Shown: positions 1-20,726, numbered from the stretch's first letter. The stretch: DNA of 64,000 nucleotides from Ditylenchus dipsaci (GCA_004194705.1 SADC01001035.1:19479-83478); one strand, 5' to 3'. The notes: a model not told the origin generated them from the sequence alone. Translations and numbers: made by a program.

Positions 1-312
1 GGGGAGCAAGGCGAACTGTAAAAAGCTCTGTAATCTCTTTCTGACAATTGTTTCGTCCTTTTCTGTTTGAAAAACAAGTCAAAACACCCTAAATTTGTAT
101 TTAGGTGTCAAAAGCTGATACTATTTGCAAGCAACATGTTAAAATGGTAAAATGACGTCATTTTGGAAAATGATCGGTCATATGACCGCTTTATAAAATG
201 ACCGGTCATTTTAACAACTCTAAAGAATTACCACCACCAAAAAGTTGAATTTGATGACCTGTGCACTGGGTTCAATCTATTTTCACAAGTTCACTTTTTT
301 GTCTAAAATCAC

Positions 313-8592
<8,280 letters not shown>

Positions 8593-9222
8593 TTTCTAGA
8601 ACAATTTCATAAGCCAACAAAAAGCAATGAATGAAGACTGAAATTTTCAAAAATTTCAAGTGTCTAATTAAAGAATGCAGGTGTGCCTGTCCTTATCGCA
8701 ACTTTGGAATGAAAAATTGGTGATTAGAAGCTGATTAGACTGTGAAAAAAGAAGCCACTAATTAGTGGGGGAATTAGAATCGGAAACCCTGCAAAGTAGA
8801 CCACTCAACAAAACTCGAGGGGAAAATAGAAAAATTATTAGAGAAAGGAAGCAAAATCAATGTTATTTCTGGTGGATTATTCACCTCAATCTATGACTAC
8901 TTAACACAAGGCAAAGAATGAGTGTGTGTGCTTGTGTAGATGTGGGCAAAAGTGCACCAAATTAAATGTTTTGGACTAATAAAGGATCGAAAAAGCTGAC
9001 GCATTCGCTAAATTTGATATTATCAAAATGTCATCTAGCCAAGTGTCGAGTTTGAAGAGCTATTTTACCTACCGTAAAATGAATGGAGAGTCAATTGTGT
9101 ATGTTTATACAAACATGTCAGCTTCCATGTGTCAGTAGCCCCGCTCGTTTCTATTTCATTAAAGCATTTAGCTATGTAATATCTCTACACAAGGTTATGA
9201 CTCGTAGAAAGTCAAGGCAGCT
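8593..9222. other. Region upstream of the ERM start codon
   Basis: AT-rich, no repeat ends and no coding potential recognised. It must contain the ERM 5' leader and possibly the promoter, but I see no clear TATA or initiator. It is well conserved between copies (38720-39347). Confidence 0.4.
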
Positions 9223-9503
9223 GGCACTGTTCTTGTTGAGACCCCCCACATCAAAAAATTTTTGGCCTTAGTCCCCCCCCCTTCTGTTTTGTGATTTTTT
9301 ATTTATTTTTTACGATTAAGCTTAGCAAAAGTTGGCCAGGGTATGTTAGGAAAGGCCCAACATGAGCTTTTAGTATGTTTTAGTCAGTCTGAACATACGC
9401 TGCAACCCCTGCCTGAACCTAAGCCTTAATTTTTACAAAACCAGCAGGGGGGACCAAGGCAAATTTTTTTTGATGTTTTGGGGGTCTCAACAAGAAAAGT
9501 GCC
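9223..9503. mobile_element. GGCACT-ended foldback with CCTTGGTCCCCC arms (copy 1)
   Basis: Left end GGCACTGTTCTTGTTGAGAC and the reverse complement of the right end GGCACTTTTCTTGTTGAGAC match over about 50 bp, including an inner GCCTTAGTCCCCCC / GCCTTGGTCCCCCC block. No clear target duplication is visible. Copy 2 has the same element around 39349-39629. Confidence 0.65.
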
Positions 9504-9606
9504 AAAATATGGAATTTGGACCAAGTTTTGTTAACTGGGTCGCATTTTATGTTAATTTAAAAATAGTGTTTGAACGTCTCCTAAGCAATTTTTATACGCT
9601 GTAAAG

Positions 9607-9872
9607 TAGGGTTGCATTTGGTCGGTTAACCAAAAACCGTCTTTTTTTCAAATAAACCGAAACCGAAAACCAGGTTCGGAAAAACCGGGAAAACCGAAAA
9701 TCGAGTTTAGCAAAATACCGGTTTATTTACGACAAAAATTAACCTAAACAAAGTAAATGTCGGTTAAGTGACCGATTTTTTTTGAAAAAACTGCAACTAA
9801 AAACCGGCTTTGAAAAAAAAACGGTTCTTCAAGACTGACCGATCTCAAAAAACCGGCCAAATGCAACCTTAC
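9607..9872. mobile_element. hAT-like MITE with TAGGGTTGCATTTGGTCGG ends
   Basis: Ends TAGGGTTGCATTTGGTCGGT and the complement AACCGGCCAAATGCAACCTTA are inverted. The interior repeats AACCG and CGGTT many times. TAGGGTTG-type ends are characteristic of hAT MITEs. The copy-2 version (about 39736-39896) has an internal deletion. Confidence 0.65.
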
Positions 9873-9984
9873 TTAAAAATATAAAAAAGCTATATTCTAA
9901 CTCTTTCTTAAGTCAAGAGTTAATTTTTTGTCACAAAAAACTTTTAAACTGTTACTTTTCGCGTTGGGGGATCCAGGTAAACCA

Positions 9985-10687
9985 GAACTTGTTTACTAAG
10001 GGGCCCCTTTTTGATCAACTATTAATAGTGTTTGGACGTCTTCTGAGTAATTTTATACGCTAAAAAACGATAAAAAAGTTCTTTTTTAAACAATTTCCGT
10101 ACTTAAAAAATAGGTTTTCAAAAAAATTGGTTACCATAAGTTTACCGGTTGCCTTTTTCCTCCAAGGTAAAATATCGTGTATTAAGGTATCCTACAGCGA
10201 TTTAGTCACTGGAGCAAGGCAAAAGGAGTCTCTATATGCATTTTTGATCAAGAGTCTTTCTCGGAATTATGTCTAAGTAAGTGAGAACCAACCAAGCCCC
10301 CTTCGGGGGCGCAGGGGCTTGGTGGCTTGGGGTTGAGATGCGCACACCCACATAGCTTAGACACAAATCACTCGAAAGTGACTCTGGATGCATAAAAAAA
10401 GTATGCATACCAGAGTTTATTTATGCGTAGGCCCCAGTCAACAAAACTATGTTCAAATTCCATCTTTTTGGTATTTTCAAGAATATCTAGGCCCATTTTT
10501 GGTTTATCCAGCTTGGGGACCAAGACAATTGGTCAAGTTATGGTAACCAAAACTTTTTGAAATCCTAAAAGATAAAAAGATTGGGAAACAACCTTTTTAT
10601 CCTTTTTAGCGTATAAAAATTACTTAGAATACGTCTAAACACTATTCATAGTTGACCAAAAAAGGGCCACCCAAGTGAACAAGTGCG
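9985..10687. mobile_element. Core-family MITE, type c termini (copy 1)
   Basis: Long inverted ends: GAACTTGTTTACTAAGGGG at the left, and the complement of CGCACTTGTTCACTTGGGTG at the right. Both continue into AATAGTGTTT, GACGT, AGTAATTT and TATACGC blocks. Flanks GGTAAACCA (9976-9984) and GGTAAGCCA (10688-10696) are a likely 8-9 bp target duplication with one change. The central 10255-10500 is the shared hairpin core with CCAAGCCCCCTTCGGGGGCG. The copy-2 counterpart spans about 40005-40730. Confidence 0.72.
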
Positions 10688-10734
10688 GGTAAGCCATCTT
10701 ATAGAGCTACCTGGTACCTACTGCGTAAAGAAAC

Positions 10735-10915
10735 TTCGGTATGCATGCTTTTTTCATGCATCCAGAGTCACTTTCGAGTGATTTGTGTCTAAGGTATGTG
10801 GGTGTGCGCATCTCTACTCCAAGCCCCAAAGCCTCCTGCGCCCTCCGAGAGATGCGCATACTCACTTATCTTAGGCATGATTTCGAGCAAGACTTGTGAT
10901 TAAAATGCAATAGAA
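10735..10915. repeat. Orphan copy of the hairpin core (copy 1)
   Basis: Reads the core in reverse: ATGCATGCTTTTTTCATGCA, CACTTTCGAGTGATTTGTGT, CTAAGGTATGTGGGTGTGCG, then a reduced GC-rich stem and ATGCGCATACTCACTTATCT. It has no terminal repeat of its own and lies next to the type c element. Copy 2 has it at 40755-40935. Confidence 0.7.
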
Positions 10916-11199
10916 GCTCGTTTTGCCCAACTGCAGTGACCGAAATAGAATCAAAGACCAAAAAATGACCAAAAATCACAAACGAAAAACGAAAAAAAAT
11001 CGAAAAATGTCTTTCCCACACTTTTTCTTACATTTTCTATCGTTTTCAGGGCCTATGAAATGCTTAGACCGGGAAAAGACGACGTTTTGGCTCCGTTGAC
11101 AAAGTTTACTCTTGTCGGGGACCCGGAACACTATGTTTAGCGTAAAATTCTGCGCTAGAAGCAGCAAAAATCACAACCCACCTTTTTCGTGTTATAGCT

Positions 11200-11312
11200 C
11201 TTTCACAAACGTTGGAGTTGGCGTTGGAGTTGGAGTATTTTTTTTATGAACGCGTTTTTACTCCAACTCCAAGTCCAACGCCAACTCCAACGTTTGTGAA
11301 AGAGCTGTTAAA
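11200..11312. repeat. 113-bp near-perfect palindrome
   Basis: AGCTCTTTCACAAACGTTGG at the left mirrors CCAACGTTTGTGAAAGAGCT at the right. Between them GTTGGAGTTGG repeats mirror CCAACTCCAA repeats around a short ATGAACGCG loop. Copy 2 (41229-41335) has lost bases in both arms. Confidence 0.8.
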
Positions 11313-13058
11313 GAATCTGTTAAAGGCCAGCTCTGGCTTTGTCTATGCCCCTTGTCTAAGCAAGTAGTAAAATCAGAAGTAGCAGCATATTCTTACTAGC
11401 TTTTTAACTCCCGTTTTTTACACCAATGCTCCGGCTCCATACCTACGTGGGTATTGTAAAAAAACATGCCTTGGTCTCCCATTTTTTTCAAAATTTTTTC
11501 AAAAAAATACTTTTTTCTGCAAAATTTGCAAAAAAACATTTATTTATATTCATTTATTTTTACAAACAAAGTAACGTTGACCTACCGCTTTTTTGGACAT
11601 TCTGTTTTGCGTGCACTCAGCGTGTCTTAGTCAAAATGTCGGGCAATGTAGCAGCCAAAACAAAATATTAATCTCTTCTTTCAGCAAATAGCCAAATCAG
11701 AAGAGAAAAAATAATAGAAGCAACAGTAGCCAAAGCTGTGGAATGAATATAAGTGAAAGGCCTAAAAATGTTGTTTTAATAGCGCTATCATCATCCACAA
11801 CATGACTCAAAATAAACACTAATGAAAATAATTCAGCAATCTACAAAATAAAAAACAAATTTCAAAAATTTTGTCGAGTTGGGTACTTTTTTAGGTGATT
11901 TCGAAAATTTTCGGTTTCATCCATTGGAGCTGACAGCTGTTTTAATAAATTTAGGTGTCACTGTAGTTAACTGTGAAAATTCGAATTAAGCAAATAGCAA
12001 TTTTTAGCCGGCCTATAAGATATGGGACTAGTTACATATAGTAGTATTTTTCCTAAATTTAGGAAGGGGAGGCCAAAGTATAGACGCATAGCGGTCAAAT
12101 TAAACTAAACATATTCCAGATCTAAATAGAAACAAGTTTATTCCCTATTTATCTTGAAAATAAGTGGAAAGCCTGACCATATGTGACCATCCTCTTATAC
12201 AATTTAACAAATTTTAATGGCCATACACCATACAGGCGCCCAAATTTAACCAAACCTTTAAAAAATCGTTTCTCATTTACTAGCCTCACTGAATTCTTTT
12301 CAATTTACCGAATTATATCTTGAACTAATCACCGGTGACAGCGTCAACGCAACAACCACAAACACAATCAGCAATAACATCAAAGAAGGCCAACCGACTA
12401 CTACAACATAAACACTGATAAACCACTTATTTTAAACCAAACCTTTAAAAAATCGTTTCTCCCGTAATGTTAACAACATATCCCATATGAACTAAAATAT
12501 GAGTCACAAGGGTAAACAGGCGCCAAATTTTTTCGGAAAACATTCTCTTTTTTTTGATACTTCAATTATAAGTTTTTTATTCCTAAAATATGTCCTTGTA
12601 CATCAAGCTTTATCTTTCCTCCTGTGTACGCTCCCGGGTAACTACAACGCATCACTTTATTTAAGTACTAGGCAAGCCCTTCAGAAAAAAAAACATTTTT
12701 AATTTTTCTTAACAACCTGATTCCCTAGCAATTAAGAGTCACTCTCTTGGCACACCTACACACTTTTTTGGCACACCTATTTCACTTACCTGACATGCCT
12801 AATTACTTACATCACATACCTACTCACTTCTCTGGCCCACTTAGCACACCTACTCACTCTCTTGGCCCAACTAAATAAGTACCTTTTAACACTAGAATTC
12901 CCGACTGTAACGATTGACTAGCTGGCAGTAAAAACGCCTGCTGAGCAAGATAATCGCAAAACCGGGCCTCCTCGCTAGAGTACTTTTTATGGCAGTTCTC
13001 ACAGCGACTCTTTGAAAAATGGATGATTTTTTCTTCACGCTGGTGAGCAGTGAATTTA
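11313..13058. other. Gene-free intergenic stretch (copy 1)
   Basis: No gene or mobile element with definable ends. Notable only for a cluster of short TTGGCACACCTACACAC-type phrases around 12755-12870 (CACACCTA and ACTCAC recurring) and the duplicated phrase CAAACCTTTAAAAAATCGTT (12253 and 12438). Confidence 0.4.
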
Positions 13059-13063
13059 CTCAG

Positions 13064-13580
13064 TGTTGTTACGTTGTTGTAACGTAAAAAGTGGGAAGCT
13101 AACCCACTGCGCTACACGTGTAGATCTTAAAGAAATTGTCGTAATTTGACCTATATGTAACATCTCCCCTTTTAAGTATTAATGTAGATTTCAATGGACT
13201 TATAGGAACCGTTCGCAGGGCTACTAGGAATCCGGAGTAAACATCCCGCTAAGATGAGTCTCCCATGTCAAAACCTCTTGTAGGTGTATGCAAATAAATG
13301 ACATGGCCATGAAATTATGAAAGATCGGATCGAATTTTTTTCAGTGGGTACCGCCACCTACTTCCTCCGTTGTATTGTAATACAAGCACTTATTTGAAAT
13401 GTCGAATGGAGGGTCCGAATGTATTAATGGGAGGAATTTGAATTATATAAATGTCCGGGACCCTTGCGGGATCGAACTTGCGACTGCGCCAATTGTTGTA
13501 ACGTAAAAAGTGGAAGCTAACCCACTGCGCTACACGTGTAGATCTTATAGAAATAGTCGTAATTTGACCTATATGTAACA
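13064..13580 (-). mobile_element. TRIM retroelement (miniature LTR element), copy 1 only
   Basis: Filled site with 5-bp CTCAG duplications (13059-13063 and 13581-13585); copy 2 shows the empty site ACTCAGCTCAAC near 43277. Terminal direct repeats are 13064-13162 and 13494-13580, both bounded TG...CA. Read on the minus strand, the 5' LTR is followed after two bases by TGGCGCAGTCGC, a primer-binding-site-like sequence. The purine tract AAAAGGGGAGA abuts the 3' LTR. The interior of about 330 bp encodes nothing, as expected for a TRIM. The left LTR is 12 nt longer through a small internal duplication (TGTTGTTACGT then TGTTGTAACG). The LTR also carries a tRNA A-box-like sequence (13517-13532). Confidence 0.9.
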
Positions 13581-13774
13581 CTCAGCTCAACATTTTCTTT
13601 AATGCTCATTAAAAAGCCTTTTGTCTGCGCTTTCTGATAGTATGTCGTTTGCCTGCCTTCGAATGAATTATTGCGGGTGAAAAATTAAAAGAATCAAATA
13701 AGGACATTTTGAAAAATTTACAATTTTACTGAAAGCATGGGAATTTTTTGTACTCTGGCCGTTTTTCTACATAA

Positions 13775-14070
13775 TGCCTGGTCAATACTCGTAGAGAAAT
13801 TCAAGCGCTACAAGACAGGCCAAAAATCAGCACAAGAATTCAACAAAAGTCACTTCAGAATTACAAGAGAAGAGGTAGATCGAGCACCTTCCCTGGGGCT
13901 GAAATTTGAAGGATACCTGGTCTTGGAATATTCTTGGCTGACTTTCTAAAGAAAAGTGAAAGTGCAAGATAGCAAAATGATCAGCGTGAAAAATGCTACA
14001 TAACTTGTAAAAAAGTCTCACAACACAACAAGCAAATATCACAATATTCAAGCCAAAACAATTTGACCTA
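13775..14070. repeat. Diverged relative of the TTAA foldback arm
   Basis: The order of recognisable blocks matches 2935-3215: GGTCAATACT, GAAATTCAA, CTACAAGA, AAAGTCACT, TTGAAGGATACCTGG, GCAAAATGATCAGC, ATTCAAGCCAAAACAATTTG. This is a single arm with no inverted partner nearby. In copy 2 it runs from about 43472, is split by the hAT-like insertion 43736-45030, and resumes to about 45070. Confidence 0.75.
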
Positions 14071-15426
14071 AAAATGACTTACTCAGTCCAAATACTATGT
14101 AAAGATGTTTGCTCAATAAACTTCCCAGATCGATTTCTTCATATGAATAGGACCAAGAAACAGTCCAAAACAAAATTGGCATGACCAAATTCTAACATCA
14201 GATTTTTAAGATTTTATAATTCCCAATCCCCACCTACTCGTACAATTCAATAACCATAAAAGGATTAGTCACCTTTCCAATCCACCTTCCCAAGTCGATT
14301 TCTAATAGTAGTAGGGCCAGAAGAGAGTCAAAAAACAGGAACGCGACCGCAACAAATCAATATAAAGCGCACCCCCTAAATTATTGTTGTGTTGAGCAAC
14401 AGCAAAAGGAGCAGTAGTAGTATTAGCGAGCAAGACAGTTTCTTTTTGGTAGTTATGCAAGGGCAACTGTCTCTTCTTTTTGACTGAATGGGGGGGGTTG
14501 CATTGATTTGTGGGAAGAGCGGAGAAAAACACTCCATACACCCACTCTGGCCATAATCATTGGACAGTCACAACTGCGAATTTGGTGGAAACACGGAGTA
14601 TGGCTGCAGAAATAGCTGGTTGACCAGAAAAAAAGAAGAAGAAGAAGAAAGTTTTTCAGTTGGCTTTTTATTTGAAAACGAAAAAGCGGAATGCCAAGGC
14701 TGGTCTACAATCAGTTCGAAGGGGGAGATTTGAATGCTATTATCATGGATTGGTTTGGGTGTGATGGTCAATGACCAGTCTGAGAGTAAGCCAGTCTGGT
14801 GCTGACCAGTGATGCGTAACCAAGTAATTTTCGCCCAAAACCGCCCCACAGCCTTGGATAATAAAAAATCGACAATTTTCGGATAATTTTTTTTTTCAAA
14901 AAGTAACTTCTAACTGCAAAATATCTTCTTAAATTCGAGTCTGTAAAAATCAGGGCAAAATAAATACAGGAAGCTGAGACATAGCTATTTTGAGAAAACC
15001 AGTCGCATCTAACTTAGCTTCCTAGATTTATTTTGACCAAATCTCAACGGATTCGGATTCATGCAGAAATTATCGGTCGTTTTTATCACCAAAAATACTT
15101 GATAAACTTTGGGATTTATTTTCTCCAAAACATTCTACTTTTCCTATTTCACTTATTATTGCACTGTTGGAGATGCTCATTGCTTGTTAAGCAAAAATGT
15201 GATCAATGTGTGAATTTGAAAAACACATTTACTGACTTTTAAGTCCTCTAGAGACCTGGGAATCATAAATCATGAACCTCAATGTTTCAAAAGTCTACTC
15301 GTAAATTCATATTACGGTGGACCGTTCACACAGAATAGTTAACTTATGCTAACCGAAGTAAAACAAGCAAAAATTTCAAGTAAAAAAGTTATCGGTCTTT
15401 ACGAAGAATCTAACTTTCAAGAAACA
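14071..15426. other. Gene-free intergenic stretch (copy 1)
   Basis: No coding region or element ends found. It includes a G homopolymer at 14490-14497 and a GAA microsatellite near 14634-14648, both of different length in copy 2. Confidence 0.4.
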
Positions 15427-15430
15427 TTAA

Positions 15431-15621
15431 AGAACCATGTTTTTTGCGCAGCGACACTTCCAAAATTTGAATTGGCGTGGGGCACTTATCTTTCGTCTCT
15501 CGTTTTAACATTTCGAATCGTTAGAAATAGCTCAAAATAGTACGGTGAGAGACAAAAGATAACTTTTCCCTGCAATTTCAAATTTTAGAATGCCGCTGCG
15601 CTCAAAAACCATCGTCCAAAA
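15431..15621. mobile_element. TTAA-flanked MITE, TTTGAATTGGCG family (copy 1)
   Basis: TTAA at 15427-15430 and 15622-15625. Imperfect palindrome: AGAACCATG, then GCGCAGCGACAC, AAAATTTGAATTGGCG and TCTTTCGTCTCTCG, mirrored on the right by GAGAGACAAAAGA, TGCCGCTGCGCTC and AAACCAT. Copy 2 has it at 46446-46635. It shares its inner block with 23975-24169 and 27660-27849. Confidence 0.7.
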
Positions 15622-16020
15622 TTAACACAAAAAATAAAACAGCAATATTCAAAGCACAAGATTTGTAGCAAAAAGACAATGCATTGGTAGACAAGGATCG
15701 AAATATAGCAGCAGTAAATTGGGTACGCACCCCAGCTCTTTGTCCCCAATATCACCATTGATTATTTATTAGCGGAGTCTCCCTGTCAAACAATAAAAGT
15801 TATATTGGGATTGATTAGTATTAAGTGGGGATTAAATGAACAACCACCTACTAAACAGTCCCCTCCCTACCACCAACTGTAAACAATCCCCTCTTCACTC
15901 CCGCCAAATCTCTAAATAAAACCATACAAAGTGAAGCAATATAGAAGATACATGCATCTCACCTTTTAACACCTCGTAATCACCCGCTTCAAACAGTTTT
16001 CTCGGATACCGCTAGTTCAC

Positions 16021-16200
16021 TTACCGGAGTAGGAGTAAAATTCGTGAAAAGGTAGAGAAAAAGAGATATTCACCGGTGGGAATCGAACTTGCGTCATTTC
16101 GCAATATGGAACAAAAATGAGTGTTCAACATTCGCAAAGACGTCAAATTACTCTTAAAATCTAAACAGAAAACTATTGTCAGATCAGCTAGAGCACTTAC
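16021..16200 (-). repeat. tRNA B-box-bearing SINE-like sequence (copy 1)
   Basis: On the minus strand GCAAGTTCGATTCCCACC fits the B-box/T-arm consensus of tRNA genes. The rest does not fold into a tRNA, and no convincing A-box sits at the right distance. Present in both copies (47036-47218), so it predates their split. Confidence 0.4.
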
Positions 16201-17812
16201 CAAAAATAAATAAACCAAAAAAAAAGCACTACAAATCTTTGCCTTTTTTCACAGTACTTACTGTTTTGCCCCTTTAAAAATGAAAAATGACCACCTGGCT
16301 TGGTTAAATTAGAAATGTGTATATTTGTTGTTAAACTGGCGTTACACACACACTTACAGATGTATAAAGACTAGGCGTATTTGGTATAATATATCGAAAA
16401 CACGACGTCACTTGGTCCCTGCTGTGGTTTAGATCCTGTATATCCTAGAGATTTACAGGGTCAGGATTAGAAACAACAGGGAAAAAGCTCACGCAATTCC
16501 TCACAATCAGCTGTATCCAGCGTTCGAAATTCCTCTTTAACTTCACGCAGCTGGTGTTGAGAACCCTATTTTAGACGCTTCAAAACCGTGAACACACTGA
16601 CTGTTGAATTCTCCCCATTGGCTCAGTTTGTTTATCACATATGCAAACGGATTCAAGCGTTGGAAAGGCAGCTTTACTCTCTTGGAGTTCAAAGATGTCA
16701 GAATAATTAAGACGACTATGAATCGGGGCTCATAGAAAGGAGGAAAATATGAAGCACTGAGAACACAAAATTATTTAAAAAACACCGTGATACCTCTTTC
16801 AATTGTCGTGGGTCAATGCTATGGTACATCAAAACTATCCGATAAGATAAATCTTTCGTTCGTAATTCACAATATCAAGAACAATTTCAAAAATAAAATA
16901 TTAAATAACTAGTTGAAAGCAAAATAGAAAAAAAACATTGTGAACACCCGATAGTGAGAGTTAGAGTGTTCACAATGACAACTTACTCTCACTCCCATCT
17001 GACTCTCAGTATGTGAACAGACCATTACTAAAAAATTTAAAAAATGAGTCCAGCTGTGTTTACAATAATTGTGAAATTCACCCTAGAAAAAAGTTATAAC
17101 GATGTAAAAATGGGTGAATTTCTTAGAGCCCAAATGACGCTACTGGAATATAAGCACACACACAAAAAGCCTAAGCCTAGAAAATATTGTGAAGGGGGTA
17201 CATCCCAGTAGCGCCCAAAAATAATACAAAAGTAAAATACAGTTGCTATCCATTTATGTAAATCAATAACAGCCAATGGGGTATTAATCATCATCCCCAA
17301 CTTGCCTGCCTGCCAGCCAGCCAATCTCCCCCACTTATACGGCGGCAAAGAGCCAATTTGGTGGGGAGCAGAGATTAAGAAGGTAGTGGATCACTTCAAA
17401 GACACTTGTGCACACATTACAAAACGCCGATCCTATCTCCCCTCATCCTTTTCCCCTTAATTCATTGCCCCTCTTGTGCACAGGCACTGTATGTCGTTCC
17501 TTTCTAAGCTGGTTGCGGAGTTTTTGCTGAATATTATTTGGCTTGTAACACAAAAGATTTTATGTCTTTTTCTAGCACACTCCGTTGTTGAACATGTTAG
17601 CGACTGCTAATGTTGGAAAAAGCAATGGATATGTGTGAAGCTGAAATATGTTTATTGCATTTTCTTGAAAGCAGGGTCTTGCTTTTGGGATTGCTTAAAT
17701 CAAAAAAGAGGGCGAAAATAATAATTTGTTAATGGAGTTGTGAGTAAAATTACAAAATTTTTGGCGCTACTCGGTTAAAAACCGAGTAGCTTTTGGATCT
17801 AAAGTACGGTAT

Positions 17813-18504
17813 GATAAGTCCTCCAAAAACGGTTTTAACCACTTTTTCGTGTGTGTTTAACATCTTTAATGGACATAAAACATGTTTTTAGGTGGCGGAA
17901 GACAACTTTCGAAAAAATTTTTTTGACTAAATTTTGACTTTTTGCCTTAGGGGACCAAGTCAAAAAAACAAGAAAGGGTGCGTGGATACCCTGAAAAGAT
18001 GGAATCTGAACATAGTTTTGTTGACTGGGGCCTACCGCATAAAGAAACTCTGGCATGCAATCATGTTTTATGCATCCAAAGTCACTTTCGAGTGATTTGT
18101 GTCTAAGGTATGTGGGTGTGTGCGCATCTCAACCCAAGCCACCAAGCCCCCTGCGCCCCGAAGTGGCGCAGGGGCTTGGTTGGTTAGAAATGCGCGCACT
18201 CACTTACCTTAGACATGATTCGAGAAGTAATATTGATCATAAAATGCGTTTCGAGTCTCTTTTTGCCAAGCTCCATTGACCAAAACAAGGTAGAATACCC
18301 TTATGTAGATTAAAATAGGGTATCCAGCAACCCTCCAGTAACCATTTCCTTGGTCCCTCAAGGCGAAAAGTCAAATTTAGTTAAAAAAATTTTTTCGAAA
18401 GTTGTCTTCCGCCACCTAAAAACATGTTTTCTGTACGTTAAAGATGTTAAAGCACACGAAAAAATTGGTTAAGCCGGTTTTCGGAGGACTTTTTATACCG
18501 TACT
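17813..18504. mobile_element. Core-family MITE, type d termini (copy 1)
   Basis: Inverted ends AGTACGGTATGATAAGTCC and the complement of AGTACGGTATAAAAAGTCC run on for about 130 bp (TTCGTGTGTGTTTAACATC, ACATGTTTTTAGGTGGCGGA, GACAACTTTCGAAAAAA). The interior 18030-18260 is the shared core: ATGCATCCAAAGTCACTTTC, CTAAGGTATGTGGGTGTG, the GCGCCCCGAAGTGGCGC stem, then GCGCGCACTCACTTACCTTA. Copy 2 (48831-49264) has lost about half of the core and part of the right arm. Confidence 0.72.
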
Positions 18505-19084
18505 CCGGCCGCTTTTGGGGGGAGTTAAAACGAGTAACGTCAATCTTCTATACAGTCAAAGTTGGATACAGTGCCCACACCTCAAGTTCGGTCGCGTCTA
18601 GGGTCCAACGATTTTTGACACAATTTATGATCTTTTATTAATTCTGTTTTGACAGTCTGTTCCGAAAAGCTGCGAAAATTCCGATTTTGCCGATTGTTTA
18701 ACACGGGAAAGGCTGTGTGTACGGAACTAAGCGTTTTATGCAGAATTCCTCGCTGAACACTATAGCTGAATTTTTTTTCGGAAACAGGAGGGATTGGAAC
18801 GGGTAAAACAGCATTTGAAAGTAGATTACTTTCGCTTGGACTTCGAGCAAAATATGGGTGGTACTTGCTCAAAATTATGCACCACCTAGGAATGTCATAT
18901 CTCAAACTGTAGTACAGAATCAGGGCTATCCTTCGCGCACAAACTTGTATCTGAGTGATAACAATTTCACGGGCAAAATTTAATATTTCTGAGAAATGGC
19001 TTTTACAGGTAAAGTTTGCAAAATGTGGCACAAAAAACTGAAAGTATAAAACAAAAAATATTAACTTTTTTGTGATTTGTTTCA

Positions 19085-19246
19085 CATGGCTAATATTTAA
19101 AACTGTTGCCAAAAATTTGAATTCTGCTGCCAAAATCTTTAATTCTGCTGCCAAATCAAATCTGTTGCCAATTCAAATTTTTGGCAGCAGATTTGATTGG
19201 CAGCATAATTCAAATTTTGGCAGCAAAATTAAATACCACCCGTTTT
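19085..19246. repeat. Inverted array of TTGAATTCTGCTGCC units (copy 1)
   Basis: Four left-hand units of TTGCC/CTGCTGCCAAA face three right-hand TTTTGGCAGCA units around a short centre. The copy-2 version (49861-50022) has one extra right-hand unit, so unit number is variable. Confidence 0.65.
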
Positions 19247-20102
19247 ATATATTTAGTTTTTGTGCCCGATTTTGCAAACATGTTTTCACAAATGATATCT
19301 CATAAGAAATTATGTAGTTGGAATTAGAATCTGATAGCTACCTGATATTATTATTACTTTGAAAAAAAAATCGAAATTTTGTTCTTTGACTAAAAGAAAA
19401 AATTTGGCGCGCTATTTCGCTCCTCCGGCTTTCACGCCAACGGACTTTTGCTGTGGAAAGCTGCGGAGTTCAACAGAGCTGCGTCTACATAACTCGAATC
19501 CAAATCATGGCAGAGCGTAACAAGAATTAAGCAAGCTTTCACCGAAGTGCCTCAAGACATCATCTAAAAGGTTATTGGTTTGCGGAAAAAATTAATTGCA
19601 TAAAATTTAATGGCATATTTTGGTACCATTCACTTTTCTTAATATCTCTTCAAAATATTAATACTTAGCTAGTACGGCCAAATTCACGGAAAAATGAAGT
19701 CCAGTGGAAGACCACTAAATGACCACTGGCCAACCAGTAACTCCCACTGGAATGCCAGAAAGTATGAATTTCCAGTGGATTGCCACTGGCATTCCAGTGG
19801 TAAATCGCTCATTTAGTGGCAATTTGGTGGAATCCACCAATTTACCACTGGAATTCCAGTAGCAATCCACTGGAATATTCGATACAAGTGGCAATTTGGT
19901 GGAAATCTAGCAATTTACCAGTGGAATGCCAGTGGTAATCCACTGGAATTTGTGACTTACTGGTATTCCAGTGGCAATTTTTATCCAATTATCGTAGTTG
20001 ACACTAAACTAATGTTATTTTAACCTTTTTATACCAGGAATGTATTTTTTATCACCTAGCTGTTTGGTTTAAGTATTATTTTGTCCTCATTAAAAATCTC
20101 TA

Positions 20103-20385
20103 TACAGACAACGCTCGATTTAAGGACACAAAATTTTGTTGGTTTTGGTTTTCAAATAAATAAAAATCGATATATGGACGCGGCGTAGTGGCGTTTGGCC
20201 CCTTTTTTCCGTTTGTGGAAAAAAAAGGGCCAAACGACTTACGTAAGTCGTTTGGCCCTTTTTTCCACAAATGGAAAAAAGGGGCCTAAAGGCTACGACC
20301 AATGGACGCTCGATACAAGGACAGCTCGATTTAAGGACAGTGTTTGCCCGTCCCCAGGCTGTCCTTAAATCGAGCGTCGACTGTA
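20103..20385. mobile_element. Nested Tc1/mariner-type MITE
   Basis: TA duplications (20101-20102 and 20386-20387). Ends TACAGACAACGCTCGATTTA and the complement of TACAGTCGACGCTCGATTTA, each continuing into AGGACA. The interior includes the 90-bp palindrome 20197-20286. It lies wholly within the copy-1-specific composite. Confidence 0.85.
20197..20286. repeat. 90-bp palindrome centred on CTTACGTAAG
   Basis: GGCCCCTTTTTTCC, TTTGTGGAAAAAA and GGGCCAAACGACTTAC are mirrored by their complements on the other side with almost no loop and only a few mismatches. Confidence 0.85.
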
Positions 20386-20726
20386 TATTTTTTATCATGG
20401 AAAGTCTAGCACAATTTTCGTTACAATCCTGAGTTATACATGATTTTTATGATTTTCTTATTAGCATACAGCGAAAAATTAAAACCCTGTTTAACAAATA
20501 TAATTTCGTTTCTGAGATTCATACTCCCATAATTCCCATTAAATATAAAATTGCTAAAGTCAGTCGAATAATATCTCCTGCTGTTGTACTTGTTAATTCT
20601 TCAATTTCACTAGTTATATCACTTGATTGCATTCATCCACACCAAAAAGCACATTCAATAACGAAAGACTCGTTATTTCAAAAATTGAGTATATAGGCGT
20701 CTAATAACCTCAATACATTAAAACGA

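Noticed and set aside
18582..19154. 190-aa minus-strand open frame
   Set aside because: No domain. The matching region of copy 2 (49360-49940) is broken by indels in this frame, and the start lies in the TTGAATTCTGCTGCC array.
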